DNA of 39,696 bases, taken from NCBI GenBank assembly GCA_027295145.1, contig JAPULJ010000348.1, positions 1-39,696 of the forward strand, read 5' to 3'. The notes below the pieces were generated by a model that worked only from the letters and a program-made list of their open reading frames with translations, was not told the origin of the DNA and did no database searches. Made by a program: the position numbers and the translations under genes. This stretch comes from Alphaproteobacteria bacterium. Its GTDB lineage: Bacteria; Pseudomonadota; Alphaproteobacteria; JAPULJ01. Positions 29,311 to 38,589 of the stretch are shown here, in pieces. How positions within the stretch are numbered: the first letter of the stretch is position 1; every line of letters starts with the position of its first letter.

Positions 29311-29970
29311 ATGAAATTGCGCAAAGTTTTGATGAAATTGCTGATTTTTACCCTTCCCCTGCTTGCCTTGGCAGGTCTACCGGGAAACGCAGCCGAAAAG
29401 GAACAGCCCAGGCAAGCAAGCGAACAAATGGCCGGCCGGGTCACCCTTAAGGAGGCCCTGGCTGACAAGGTGCTGGGCAAGAAGGATGCGCCGATCACAA
29501 TCTTGGCCTTCGAATCATTGACTTGCCCCCATTGCGCCACCTTCCACCGCAACACCCTGCCACAGCTGAAGAAGGAATACATCGATACCGGCAAGGCCAA
29601 GTTGGTGTTCATCGACTATCCCCTCGACGGCCGTGCCATGCTGGCGGCGATGCTGGCACGATGCTCCGGTGAAGAGCGCTACTTCGCGATCATCGAAATG
29701 CTGTTCAACAGCCAACAGACCTGGGGACGGGTCAAGGACGTTATGGGCGAGCTAGGCCGCATTGGGCGGTTCGGCGGCATGACCGCAGACGAGTTCAAGT
29801 CCTGCATGGCCAACAAAGCGCTGTTCGACGGGATCAAAAAGCGCCAGTTCGCGGCCGACAAGGAGCACAGCATTCGCTCGACGCCGACATTCGTCATCAA
29901 TGGCCAGAAGTTGCTCGGTGCGCAGCCCTTCGCCGAATTCGACAAGCTGATGAAGCCGATGGTCAAGTAG
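29311..29970 (+). CDS. DsbA-family thioredoxin-fold protein
   Basis: ITILAFESLTCPHCATFHRNTLPQLKKEY (CPHC), HSIRSTPTFVINGQKLLGAQPFAEF; signal-like N-terminus. Confidence 0.93.
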   Translation: MKLRKVLMKLLIFTLPLLALAGLPGNAAEKEQPRQASEQMAGRVTLKEALADKVLGKKDAPITILAFESLTCPHCATFHRNTLPQLKKEYIDTGKAKLVFIDYPLDGRAMLAAMLARCSGEERYFAIIEMLFNSQQTWGRVKDVMGELGRIGRFGGMTADEFKSCMANKALFDGIKKRQFAADKEHSIRSTPTFVINGQKLLGAQPFAEFDKLMKPMVK

Positions 29971-30033
29971 TCCCGAAATGCCGGGCAATCTCGATCGCCA
30001 GAATTCCGTTCGCCAGGAGGTCAGCTTCTAGCT

Positions 30034-33000
30034 TTGGTCCAGTTCACCAAATTCCGCATCACCGGCTTCAAGTCGTTCGTTGACGCGACAGAGTTGCCCA
30101 TCGAGCCCGGGTTGACAGGCGTCGTAGGTCCCAACGGCTGCGGTAAGTCCAACCTGCTTGAAGCGCTGCGCTGGGCCATGGGCGAGGGTTCCGCCAAAGC
30201 CATGCGCGGCAGCGAAATGGACGACGTGATCTTCAACGGCACCACCGAGCGCACCGCGCGCAACATCGCCGAAGTGGTCATCTCGCTCGACAATTCGGAG
30301 CGCTCGGCGCCGGCCAAATACAACGACGCTGTCGAAATCGAGATCACCAGGCGGATCGAGCGCGGCGAGGGATCGAACTACCGGATCAACGGCGTCGATG
30401 CCCGTGCCCGCGACGTCCAGCTGCTGTTTGCCGATCTCTCGACCGGCGCGCGCTCGACAGCGATTGTCAGCCAGGGCCGTGTCGGCGCCTTGATCAACGC
30501 CAAACCGGCCCAGCGCCGTCTGTTGCTCGAAGAGGCTGCCGGGATCACCGGCCTCTATTCGCGCCGCCACGAGGCAGAGCTGCGCCTGCGCGGGGCGGAG
30601 AACAACCTGGCCCGGCTCGACGATGTCATCATCGCCCTCGAAGGGCAGATGCAGGGCCTCAAGCGCCAGGCCCGCCAGGCCAAGCGCTACCGCAACATCG
30701 GCGGGCAGATCCGCAGCACCGAGGCGGTCTTGCTGCACCTGCGTTGGCGGTCGGCGACAACCGAACTGGACGCCGCTCAAGGCGGGCTGGCCCGCACCGA
30801 AACCGAGGTTGCCGACTTCGCCGGACAAGTATCTTCAGGAACCGCGAAGCAGGCCCAGGCCGCCGAAGCGCTGCCCGAATTGCGCCAACTCGAAGCCGCC
30901 GCCGCGGCCCAGTTGCAACGCTTGACCCTGGCCCGCGAAGCGCTCGATGCCGAGGAGGCGCAGATCGCCGAGGCAAGGGCCGAATATCAGACCCGCCTCG
31001 AGCAGACCGAGCGCGACATCGCCCGTGAGCGCACGCTCATCGATGAAGCGCGCGCGGCGATCGTGCGGCTCGATGAGGAAGCCGCCGTGCACGCGGCATC
31101 GGACGAGGTGGCTGGCGACGAGGATGATGGCGCCGTCTCGGACGAAGCGTTGGCCGAAACCGAATCAGCGCTGGTATCGCTGGAAGGCGAGTTCACCCGG
31201 ATTACTGAGACTGCGGCCGAGGCCGAAGTCTTGCGCGCCGGCGCCAGCGAGCGTCTCGAGTCCTTATGCGCCCGCCGCTCCCGGCTCGAGGATCGCGCGC
31301 AGGCAATCGAAGAGGAGCGCGGCCAGCTCACCGCTTCGGCCAATGCCGCGCCGCTCGACAGTACTGGAGAAACCGCCGCCGCTGAGGCCCGCCTCGACGA
31401 AGCGCGCCAACGCTCGGAAGCCATCGAGGCCACCGCAGCAACGGCGCGCGCCAAGGATACGCAAGCGCGGACCACGTTGATGAGAGCCGAGGAAACGCTT
31501 GCCGCCCTGCGCGCCGAGGAACGAGGGCTCATCGCCCTGACTTCAAATGATGAAGAGATCGCCGACCCAATCCTCGGTCATGTCAGCGTTTCAAAGGGCT
31601 ACGAAGCGGCATTGGGTGCAGCGCTGGGAGAGGATCTGCGGGCTTCTGGCGACGACAGCGCACCGCTGCATTGGCGCGAATTGGCGAGCGATGGCGCGGC
31701 CCCCAAACTCCCCGGTGGATGCACGCCCCTGGCGGAATTCGTCGATGCCCCCAATGTGCTGGGCCGCCGACTTGCCCAGATTGGCGTTGTCGAGAATTCC
31801 GGAGCGGGGCCGGACCTCGCCCGCCAGTTGGTCCAGGGCCAGCGCCTGGTCAGCAAGGACGGGGCCTTATGGCGCTGGGACGGTTTTACTGCGGCTCCGG
31901 GCGCGGCCAACCCGGCCGAGGGGCAATTGCGTCAGCGTGGCCGGCTGGCCGAAATTACCGGCGAGCGTGCCACTGCCGAGGCCAATGCCGCGGCTTGCCG
32001 TCAGGCTGCCGAGGCATCGGAGCGCGAATTCAAAGGCACCGCCCAAGCAGAGAATGAAGCCCGCGAGGCCCTGCGCTCAGCAATGGCTGTACTGGGTGAG
32101 GCCCGCGCGGCCCAGGCTGGGGCGGCCAAGCTGGCTGCCGAACGTGCGACCCGATTGACCGCCCTGGACGAAGCAAGAGAGGGGTTGGCTGGCGACCTTG
32201 CCGAGCTTAGCGAGGAATTGGAAGGCGCCGAGGCAGCGTTGGCGCGGGCACCGGACAGCGCTCCCGCGCGCACCGAGCGCGAACGACAACGCGTGTTGGT
32301 CGAGGATCACCGCGCGAAGCTCCTCGGCCTGCGGCAGACCCGCGACCGGCTTAAAGGCGAGGCTGATGCGTTACGCAAGCGCATTACCGGCATGGCGGAG
32401 GAACGCACGGGCTGGCAGGCGCGCATCACCAACGGCGAAACCCAAATCGGCCAGCTCGAGGATCGGCGCGCCGACGCTTCGAGCACGCTCGAACGCCTGC
32501 AGACCCAGCCGGCCGAGATCGAGGCAAAACGCGTCGGGCTGATCGACGGTCTCGAAGCGGCGGAGGAAAAGCGCAACCTTGCCGCCACCCACCTCGGCGA
32601 GGCTGAAGCGGCGCTATCGGAGATCGACAAATCCCTGAAGGTGGCCGAGGGCGCCTTGGCCGACGCCCGCGAGGAACGCGGCCGCGCCCAGGGCGCCGTC
32701 GCCCAGGGTGAACAAGCGTTGGCGGCGGTCACCGAACGTATCACCGAGCGGCTGGCCTGCCGGCCCGAAGACGCCCTCGCAGCTGGCGAAGTGAAAGATG
32801 AGGAAAACCTGCCGGCCCTGGATGACATCGAACGAAAACTCGAACGGTTGATCCGCGAGCGCGACAATATGGGGCCGGTCAATTTGCGCGCCGAGCAGGA
32901 ATCCGAAGAGCTGGAGCAGCAGATCGACGTGATGCAAACCGAGCGCGAGGATTTGACCGGCGCCATCGCGCGCTTCCGCAAAGCCATCACCGGCCTCAAC

Positions 33001-33495
33001 CGCGAAGGGCGGACAAGGCTCCTTGCCTCGTTCGAGAAGGTCGACGCCCATTTCCGCGAATTGTTCGAGCGGCTGTTCGGCGGTGGCCGCGCCCACCTCA
33101 AGCTTGTCGAATCCGACGATCCTCTGGAAGCCGGTCTCGAGATCATGGCCCAACCGCCGGGCAAGCGGCTCCAGGTCATGTCATTGCTGTCGGGCGGCGA
33201 GCAGGCCCTGACCGCGCTGGCGCTGCTGTTCGCCGTGTTCATGACCAACCCCGCCCCGATCTGCGTCCTCGACGAGGTCGACGCCCCCCTCGACGACGCC
33301 AATGTCGACCGCTTTTGCAACCTGCTCGACGACATCACACAGCGGACCGGCACCCGGTTCCTGCTGATCACCCACCACCGCATGACGATGGCCCGTATGG
33401 ACCGGCTGTTCGGCATCACCATGGCCGAGCGCGGCGTCTCGCAACTGGTCTCGGTCGATCTCCGCGAGGCACAGCGCCTGCGCGCTATCGCCTGA
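30034..33495 (+). CDS. smc: chromosome segregation protein SMC
   Basis: GVVGPNGCGKSNLLEALRWAMGE, coiled coil, central hinge, LSGGEQALTALALLFAVF, CVLDEVDAPLDDANVDRFCNLL; TTG start. Confidence 0.96.
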   Translation: MVQFTKFRITGFKSFVDATELPIEPGLTGVVGPNGCGKSNLLEALRWAMGEGSAKAMRGSEMDDVIFNGTTERTARNIAEVVISLDNSERSAPAKYNDAVEIEITRRIERGEGSNYRINGVDARARDVQLLFADLSTGARSTAIVSQGRVGALINAKPAQRRLLLEEAAGITGLYSRRHEAELRLRGAENNLARLDDVIIALEGQMQGLKRQARQAKRYRNIGGQIRSTEAVLLHLRWRSATTELDAAQGGLARTETEVADFAGQVSSGTAKQAQAAEALPELRQLEAAAAAQLQRLTLAREALDAEEAQIAEARAEYQTRLEQTERDIARERTLIDEARAAIVRLDEEAAVHAASDEVAGDEDDGAVSDEALAETESALVSLEGEFTRITETAAEAEVLRAGASERLESLCARRSRLEDRAQAIEEERGQLTASANAAPLDSTGETAAAEARLDEARQRSEAIEATAATARAKDTQARTTLMRAEETLAALRAEERGLIALTSNDEEIADPILGHVSVSKGYEAALGAALGEDLRASGDDSAPLHWRELASDGAAPKLPGGCTPLAEFVDAPNVLGRRLAQIGVVENSGAGPDLARQLVQGQRLVSKDGALWRWDGFTAAPGAANPAEGQLRQRGRLAEITGERATAEANAAACRQAAEASEREFKGTAQAENEAREALRSAMAVLGEARAAQAGAAKLAAERATRLTALDEAREGLAGDLAELSEELEGAEAALARAPDSAPARTERERQRVLVEDHRAKLLGLRQTRDRLKGEADALRKRITGMAEERTGWQARITNGETQIGQLEDRRADASSTLERLQTQPAEIEAKRVGLIDGLEAAEEKRNLAATHLGEAEAALSEIDKSLKVAEGALADAREERGRAQGAVAQGEQALAAVTERITERLACRPEDALAAGEVKDEENLPALDDIERKLERLIRERDNMGPVNLRAEQESEELEQQIDVMQTEREDLTGAIARFRKAITGLNREGRTRLLASFEKVDAHFRELFERLFGGGRAHLKLVESDDPLEAGLEIMAQPPGKRLQVMSLLSGGEQALTALALLFAVFMTNPAPICVLDEVDAPLDDANVDRFCNLLDDITQRTGTRFLLITHHRMTMARMDRLFGITMAERGVSQLVSVDLREAQRLRAIA

Positions 33496-33638
33496 TCGAC
33501 CACTAAATATTTCATTGTAAATTCAATTGCTTAATGGGCATTTGGCGTCCTTGACACACCCCAGGCGAGGCAATATGGTTCGCGCGGCCTTGGATGGGGA
33601 AACCTCGAACGGGGCCAGAGCACTTGGCGCGCCAAAAA

Positions 33639-34013
33639 ATGTCCGAGAAAAAGCCGCCGCCGGCGTTACGGGACCTCGACAACAAATTGCGCGAGGCCCG
33701 GGCACGGCGCGAATCGAAGGACAGGGGATCCGGCGCGCGGACGGGGGGAATGGCCGGTCTCGGCCTCGCCATCCGACTGGGGCTCGATTTTATAGCTGGC
33801 GTGGTTGTCGGGGTCGGTATCGGGCTTCTGCTCGATTGGTGGTGGGGAAGCAAACCCTTGATGATGGTGTTGTTTTTTGTGATCGGCGCGGCCGCCGGCA
33901 CAGCCAACGTGATCCGCACGGCCAGCGGGTACGGCGGCGCGGTCGGATTTCACCCCGCAAGCGGGGATAAGGGCACGGCCAATAAGGCACGCGACAAACC
34001 GGGCAAGAAATGA
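33639..34013 (+). CDS. atpI: ATP synthase protein I (AtpI)
   Basis: GLAIRLGLDFIAGVVVGVGIGLLLDWWWGSKPLMMVLFFVIGAAAGTANVIR; immediately upstream of atpB. Confidence 0.85.
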   Translation: MSEKKPPPALRDLDNKLREARARRESKDRGSGARTGGMAGLGLAIRLGLDFIAGVVVGVGIGLLLDWWWGSKPLMMVLFFVIGAAAGTANVIRTASGYGGAVGFHPASGDKGTANKARDKPGKK

Positions 34014-34014
34014 T

Positions 34015-34059
34015 GATGGACCAAGCGTAGATGGACTGGGCGTAGATGGACTGGGCGTA
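34015..34059 (+). repeat. three tandem 15-bp units, each containing a 4-codon ORF with stop
   Basis: gATGGACCAAGCGTA / gATGGACTGGGCGTA / gATGGACTGGGCGTA followed by g; reads MDQA*, MDWA*, MDWA*. Confidence 0.95.
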
Positions 34060-34065
34060 GAAGGC

Positions 34066-34821
34066 ATGGCGGCAAAAGGCGAAGGTTTCGACCCCTTACA
34101 CCAGTTCGTGATCGAAACGTTGGTGCCGATCAAGATCGGCGGCATCGATATCTCGTTCACCAACTCCTCGCTGTTCATGACCCTGGCGCTGGTGCTTGGC
34201 TCGTGCCTTCTGGTCTTTGGCATGGGGCGGGGCAACGTTGTGCCGGGGCGCTGGCAGTCGATCGCCGAGCTGTCCTACGAGTTTGTCGCCGGCTTGATCC
34301 GCGACACTATCGGCGCTGAGGGCAAGCGGTATTTCCCTATCGTCTTCACCCTGTTCATGTTCATTCTGTTCGGCAATCTGTTGGGCATGGTGCCCTACGC
34401 CTTCACCTTCACCAGCCACATCATCGTCACCTTCGCGTTGGCATTCGCGGTTTTCATCGGCGTGACCATTTTGGGTTTTGCCAAGCACGGGATTCGCTTC
34501 TTCAGTTTCTTCGTGCCGCCCGGGGTGCCGATCGCCATGTGGCCGCTGTTGATTCCGATCGAGATCATCTCCTACCTCTCGCGCCCGATCAGCCTTTCGG
34601 TGCGCCTATTCGCCAATATGCTAGCCGGCCATACCTTGCTGAAGGTGATCGGCAGCTTCGTCTTCGGCCTCGGCGCACTGACCTTCGGCATCGGCGGCGC
34701 TCTGCCGGTGGCGCTGATCTCGGCGCTGACCGGCCTCGAAATCGTCATCGCATTTTTGCAGGCTTACGTCTTCGCCATCCTCACCTGCCTCTACATCAAC
34801 GACGCGCTGCACATGCATTAG
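34066..34821 (+). CDS. atpB: F0F1 ATP synthase subunit a
   Basis: LFIPIVFTLF-like FPIVFTLFMFILFGNLLGMVPYAFTFTSH, LSLSVRLFANMLAGHTLLKV (ISLSVRLFANMLAGH), LEIVIAFLQAYVFAILTCLYINDALH. Confidence 0.97.
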   Translation: MAAKGEGFDPLHQFVIETLVPIKIGGIDISFTNSSLFMTLALVLGSCLLVFGMGRGNVVPGRWQSIAELSYEFVAGLIRDTIGAEGKRYFPIVFTLFMFILFGNLLGMVPYAFTFTSHIIVTFALAFAVFIGVTILGFAKHGIRFFSFFVPPGVPIAMWPLLIPIEIISYLSRPISLSVRLFANMLAGHTLLKVIGSFVFGLGALTFGIGGALPVALISALTGLEIVIAFLQAYVFAILTCLYINDALHMH

Positions 34822-34883
34822 GATTGCGGCGCACCCGGCAAACCAACGATCGAACGAACGACAACGAAGGAAAGAGAACAGCA

Positions 34884-35111
34884 ATGGAAGAAGCAGCAGC
34901 CAAATTCCTCGGCGCCGGTATCGCCGTCCTCGGCGTGATCGGTTCCGGCATCGGCATCGGCAGCATATTCGCCGCCTTCATTCAGGCGGTCGGCCGCAAC
35001 CCGGCGGCGCGCAACGAAGTCTTCACCATGACCATGCTGGGTTTCGCGCTGGTCGAGGCGCTGGCCCTGTTCGCGCTGATCGTGGCGCTGTTGTTGCTGT
35101 TCGCGCTCTGA
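34884..35111 (+). CDS. atpE: F0F1 ATP synthase subunit c
   Basis: GIGIGSIFAAFIQAVGRNPAARNEVFTMTMLGFALVEALALFALIVALLLLF. Confidence 0.97.
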   Translation: MEEAAAKFLGAGIAVLGVIGSGIGIGSIFAAFIQAVGRNPAARNEVFTMTMLGFALVEALALFALIVALLLLFAL

Positions 35112-35178
35112 TTTGGGGGGTGGGCCGCCATATACGTTTGAGCCGGACCCACCCGCCGTTTCAAGCAGGAAGCAAACA

Positions 35179-35769
35179 GTGAACAGACCACGTCTCATAT
35201 TTGGGCTCGGCGTCTTCGCCGGGACGGTTTATCCGTTTGCCTCGGTGCTGGCGGAGGAAACCAAGAAGTCGGGCATGCCCCAACTCGATCCCTCGACCTT
35301 CGCCTCGCAGCTCTTCTGGCTGGCGGTGACCTTTGGGCTCTTCCTGCTGATGGTCTGGCGGGTTGCGCTGCCAAAGATCGGCCGCGTCCTGGAGGACAGG
35401 CGCGAGCGCATCGAGCGCGATATCGCCCGCGCCGGCGAGATCAAGACCGAAGCCGAGCAGGTCCTGGCCGCTTACGACCGCCTCTCCGCCGAGGGCAGGG
35501 CGAGCGCCCAAAGCCTTATCCGCGAAGAGCACCAACGCGCCGCGGCAGAGGCCGCTGCCGACCATGAAAAGCTCGGCGCGCGGTTGAACGACGAGATTAC
35601 TGCCGCCGAAAGCCGCATCGCGGAGGCGCGTAAATCCGCGCTGATCGAAATCGCCGGCATCGCTGGCGAAATCGCCCAGAGTGCGGCCGAACGCCTGATC
35701 GGGGTCAAAATCGACAAGAAATCGGCGACGGCGGCGACCCGCAAGGCGGCCAAGGAACGCAGCGCATGA
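35179..35769 (+). CDS. F0F1 ATP synthase subunit b'
   Basis: MPQLDPSTFASQLFWLAVTFGLFLLMVWRVALPKIGRVLEDRRERIERDI; GTG start preferred. Confidence 0.92.
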   Translation: MNRPRLIFGLGVFAGTVYPFASVLAEETKKSGMPQLDPSTFASQLFWLAVTFGLFLLMVWRVALPKIGRVLEDRRERIERDIARAGEIKTEAEQVLAAYDRLSAEGRASAQSLIREEHQRAAAEAAADHEKLGARLNDEITAAESRIAEARKSALIEIAGIAGEIAQSAAERLIGVKIDKKSATAATRKAAKERSA

Positions 35770-36257
35770 CCGAATTGCTCAAGACCGCTGAAATTTGGGT
35801 CGCCATATCCTTCCTCATCTTCGTCGCCTTCGTGCTGTGGAAGGGGTTGAAGCCGATGCTCGGTTCTCTCGACGCCCGCGCCGCGCGCATCAAGCAAGAG
35901 CTCGACGACGCCCAGCGCTTACGCGAAGAAGCCCAAAAACTGCTCGCCGAGTACCAGCGCAAAGAGCGCGACGCGGCGAGCGAGGCCGAGGCCATGCTGG
36001 CCCACGCCCGCGAAGAAGCGGGCCGGCTGCGCGCCAAAGCGGCCGAAGATCTCAAAGCCTCGATCGCCCGCCGCGAAGCCCAAGCTCTCGATCGCATCGC
36101 CCAGGCCGAGGCCCAGGCCGAGGCGGACGTCCGGGCCGAGGCGGTCAACCTCGCCGTCGCCGTCACCCACCACCTCTTGGCCGACAATCTCGATGCCAAG
36201 GAATCCGACAAACTTATCGACCAGTCGATCAAGGAACTCCCCGGCAAACTCCACTGA
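35766..36257 (+). CDS. atpF: F0F1 ATP synthase subunit b
   Basis: WVAISFLIFVAFVLWKGLKPMLGSLDARAARIKQELDDAQRLREEAQKLLAEYQRK. Confidence 0.94.
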   Translation: MTELLKTAEIWVAISFLIFVAFVLWKGLKPMLGSLDARAARIKQELDDAQRLREEAQKLLAEYQRKERDAASEAEAMLAHAREEAGRLRAKAAEDLKASIARREAQALDRIAQAEAQAEADVRAEAVNLAVAVTHHLLADNLDAKESDKLIDQSIKELPGKLH

Positions 36258-36301
36258 TCGGGGCGTGGGCCGGGACCGATCCAAATTAAAAGGATAATTC
36301 C

Positions 36302-37588
36302 TTACCCCGGTCGGCGGCCGATATTGTAGACGGACTCGGTCGCGCGGGCCTCGGCGGGGCTGAGAATGCGACGGTCGCGGCCACGCCAGGCCAGCGACCA
36401 GAAGGCAATAAGCGCCAGCACCGACATCGCCGCGAGGCCCAGGCTCATCGTCAGTTGTGTCCAGCCCACCGCGTAGGCCACGCCGATGGTGACGCCGGCC
36501 GCCGTGGTCAACTGCAAAAAACCGAGCAGCGCCGAGGCCGCCCCCGCTTTGGTCGAATATGGACCGATGGCCCCGGCAAGGGCATTCGGTAGCGTGAACC
36601 CGAGGCATGTCATGAAGATCCCCTGAGGCACAAGCAGGGTCAGAAGCGTGCGCTCGCCAACCAGTGACAGACCGGCCTGGGTGAGCCCCGCCAACGCCCC
36701 AATGCCGACCCCGATCAGCACCATGCGCTCGATGCCCACGCGCAATGTGATGCGCGCGGCGAGTAGTGTGCCGGCGCTGTAGCTGAGCGCCATGGCGGCA
36801 AAGTAGTATCCGTAGACGTTCGGCGAGACGCCGTGTTGAGTGATGATCACGTGAGGCGAGCCGGAGAGAAATATGACGAGCCCCCCGATAGTGAAAGACA
36901 CGGTGAGCGCGAAGCCCATGAAGCCACGTTCGCCCAGCATCTCGCGGTAGTTCGCGGCCATGCGCCGGCGGTTGAGCGCATCGGGATCGAGGCGCTGATT
37001 TGTTTCGTGAAAGAGGCCTGCAAGGCTCAGCAGCGTTGCCGCGCCGATCACAGCCATGGCAATGAAGATCGCCCTCCAGTCGAAGCTAGTGAGCAGATAG
37101 CCGCCCAAAATCGGTGCCAATGCCGGGATCAGCCCCATCGCCGCGCCCAAATAGGCGAGGGCTCGGGCCGCATGCTCGCGGCTGAATACGTCGCGCACTA
37201 CCGCGCGCGCGATCGTCGGCCCGGCGCAACAGCCGATTGCCTGGAAGAAGCGCGCCGCGATCAACGCTTCAATGCTGGGGGCGAAGATGCAGGCAAGGGA
37301 TCCTACGAAAAAGATCGCGATACCCACGATAAGAACGGGCTTGCGCCCGAAACGATCGGAGAGCGGCCCATAGAAAAGCTGCGCCGCGGCGGTGCCAAGG
37401 AAAAATGCGGAGAGCGTCCACTGCACCATCGCCGCGTCGGTCCCGAAGGCGCGCGCGATCGCTGGCAGCGCCGGCAGATAGGTGTCGGTTGCGATCGGCT
37501 GGTAGGCGATCAATGTGACCAGCAGCGCCCAAAAGGCTACGCGCTTCAATTGTGTCTCCAGTATCAGGGGGCGGCGGCACCCGAGCAT
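36302..37588 (-). CDS. Bcr/CflA family MFS transporter
   Basis: YQPIATDTYLPALPAIARAFGTDAAMVQWTLSAFFLGTAAAQLFYGPLSDRFGRKPVLIVG; 12-TM pattern. Confidence 0.92.
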   Translation of the reverse strand: MLGCRRPLILETQLKRVAFWALLVTLIAYQPIATDTYLPALPAIARAFGTDAAMVQWTLSAFFLGTAAAQLFYGPLSDRFGRKPVLIVGIAIFFVGSLACIFAPSIEALIAARFFQAIGCCAGPTIARAVVRDVFSREHAARALAYLGAAMGLIPALAPILGGYLLTSFDWRAIFIAMAVIGAATLLSLAGLFHETNQRLDPDALNRRRMAANYREMLGERGFMGFALTVSFTIGGLVIFLSGSPHVIITQHGVSPNVYGYYFAAMALSYSAGTLLAARITLRVGIERMVLIGVGIGALAGLTQAGLSLVGERTLLTLLVPQGIFMTCLGFTLPNALAGAIGPYSTKAGAASALLGFLQLTTAAGVTIGVAYAVGWTQLTMSLGLAAMSVLALIAFWSLAWRGRDRRILSPAEARATESVYNIGRRPG

Positions 37589-37688
37589 ATAGCGATGCGA
37601 TCTACCGCCGACAATCACCGGCCTCGCGGAAGCGTCATGCACGCAGGGTATGCGTGGGAGCGAGATACTCACGCTCGACCACGCTCGA

Positions 37689-37757
37689 TAACAATAAATC
37701 GGAGACAGTATACTTATTATTACTGATAATAGGTATACTGTCTCCGATTTATTGTTA
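37689..37757. repeat. 69-bp palindrome, REP/MITE-like
   Basis: perfect 25-nt arms TAACAATAAATCGGAGACAGTATAC / GTATACTGTCTCCGATTTATTGTTA (37689-37713/37733-37757); inner TTATTAT/ATAATAG extends the stem. Confidence 0.93.
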
Positions 37758-37785
37758 CACGCACTGCTGCGCTACTGGCCCGAGC

Positions 37786-38406
37786 CTAAAAATCCTCAAT
37801 CACACGATCATCCCTGTGCGAAGCGAGGGCGCGCGCGTAGCGACGGGTCAATGCCGGCATGATCGGGCCCAGCCCCTTGGCGCCCGCCGGTCGCTTTAGA
37901 CCAAAGACTTCGCCCGGGAAATCGAGCTCTTTCTGGATCGCCCAGATTTCGTCATGACGATCCGGCGGCAGGATTTTTGCCGGATTGCCGACCGCAACCC
38001 AGCCGATCGGCACCACCGCATCCGGAGCCAACCGTGTCTTGATATGGACCACCCCGTTGATCCGCACCTGGGCGCCATGGCCGATCACCGCGCCATTGAA
38101 GATGGAAACGCCAGTCGCCAGGAACGCCTCATCCTCGACCGTGCAGCCCGAAAGATAGGCCCGCGGGCCGACCAGTACATTGTTGCCGATGGCCACCGGA
38201 TGACGCGCGGTGCCACGGATCACCGCGTTTTCCATGACGATGGTCTCGGCGCCAATCGAGATCGCGCCGCTCTCGGCGGTGATCACCGCGCCGTGCAGGA
38301 TGCAGGCCCCCGATTCCACTTTGACCTCACCAGAGAGGACCGCCGTCGTCGCAATCGTGGCATCGGCATCGACGACCGGGCAATTTCCTGCGTGTTCGAT
38401 CCGCAT
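37786..38406 (-). CDS. gamma-carbonic anhydrase-like / hexapeptide-repeat protein
   Basis: left-handed beta-helix hexapeptide pattern (VLSGEVKVESGACILHGAVITAESGAISIGAETIVMENAVIRG). Confidence 0.85.
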   Translation of the reverse strand: MRIEHAGNCPVVDADATIATTAVLSGEVKVESGACILHGAVITAESGAISIGAETIVMENAVIRGTARHPVAIGNNVLVGPRAYLSGCTVEDEAFLATGVSIFNGAVIGHGAQVRINGVVHIKTRLAPDAVVPIGWVAVGNPAKILPPDRHDEIWAIQKELDFPGEVFGLKRPAGAKGLGPIMPALTRRYARALASHRDDRVIEDF

Positions 38407-38451
38407 CAGGATTATTCCTTGTTCATGTTCCCTCAATCGCCGGCCGGTCGT

Positions 38452-38470
38452 CCCTGAGCTTGTCTAAGGG
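38452..38470. repeat. degenerate CCCTGAGCTTGTC(T)AAGGG intergenic repeat
   Basis: cccTGAGCTTGTCtaAGGG; resembles dispersed alphaproteobacterial repeat CCCTGAGCTTGTCGAAGGG. Confidence 0.6.
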
Positions 38471-38515
38471 CGCACTCGCCCACAAGCCGGATACCGGACC
38501 CTCTACCCACCGCCA

Positions 38516-38542
38516 GTCACCCCGGACTTGATCCGGGGTGAC
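38516..38542. repeat. palindromic intergenic repeat
   Basis: GTCACCCCGGA-cttga-TCCGGGGTGAC, perfect 11-bp stem; the ccccggacttgatccgggg core is common in alphaproteobacteria. Confidence 0.85.
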
Positions 38543-38589
38543 AAGGTGGAGATGAAGTGGTGCTTGTCCGGATATCCGATGAGCAAAGC

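Noticed and set aside
34015-34059. Possible CRISPR-like array
   Set aside because: Direct 15-bp tandem units without spacers; not a CRISPR. No CRISPR array was found in the window
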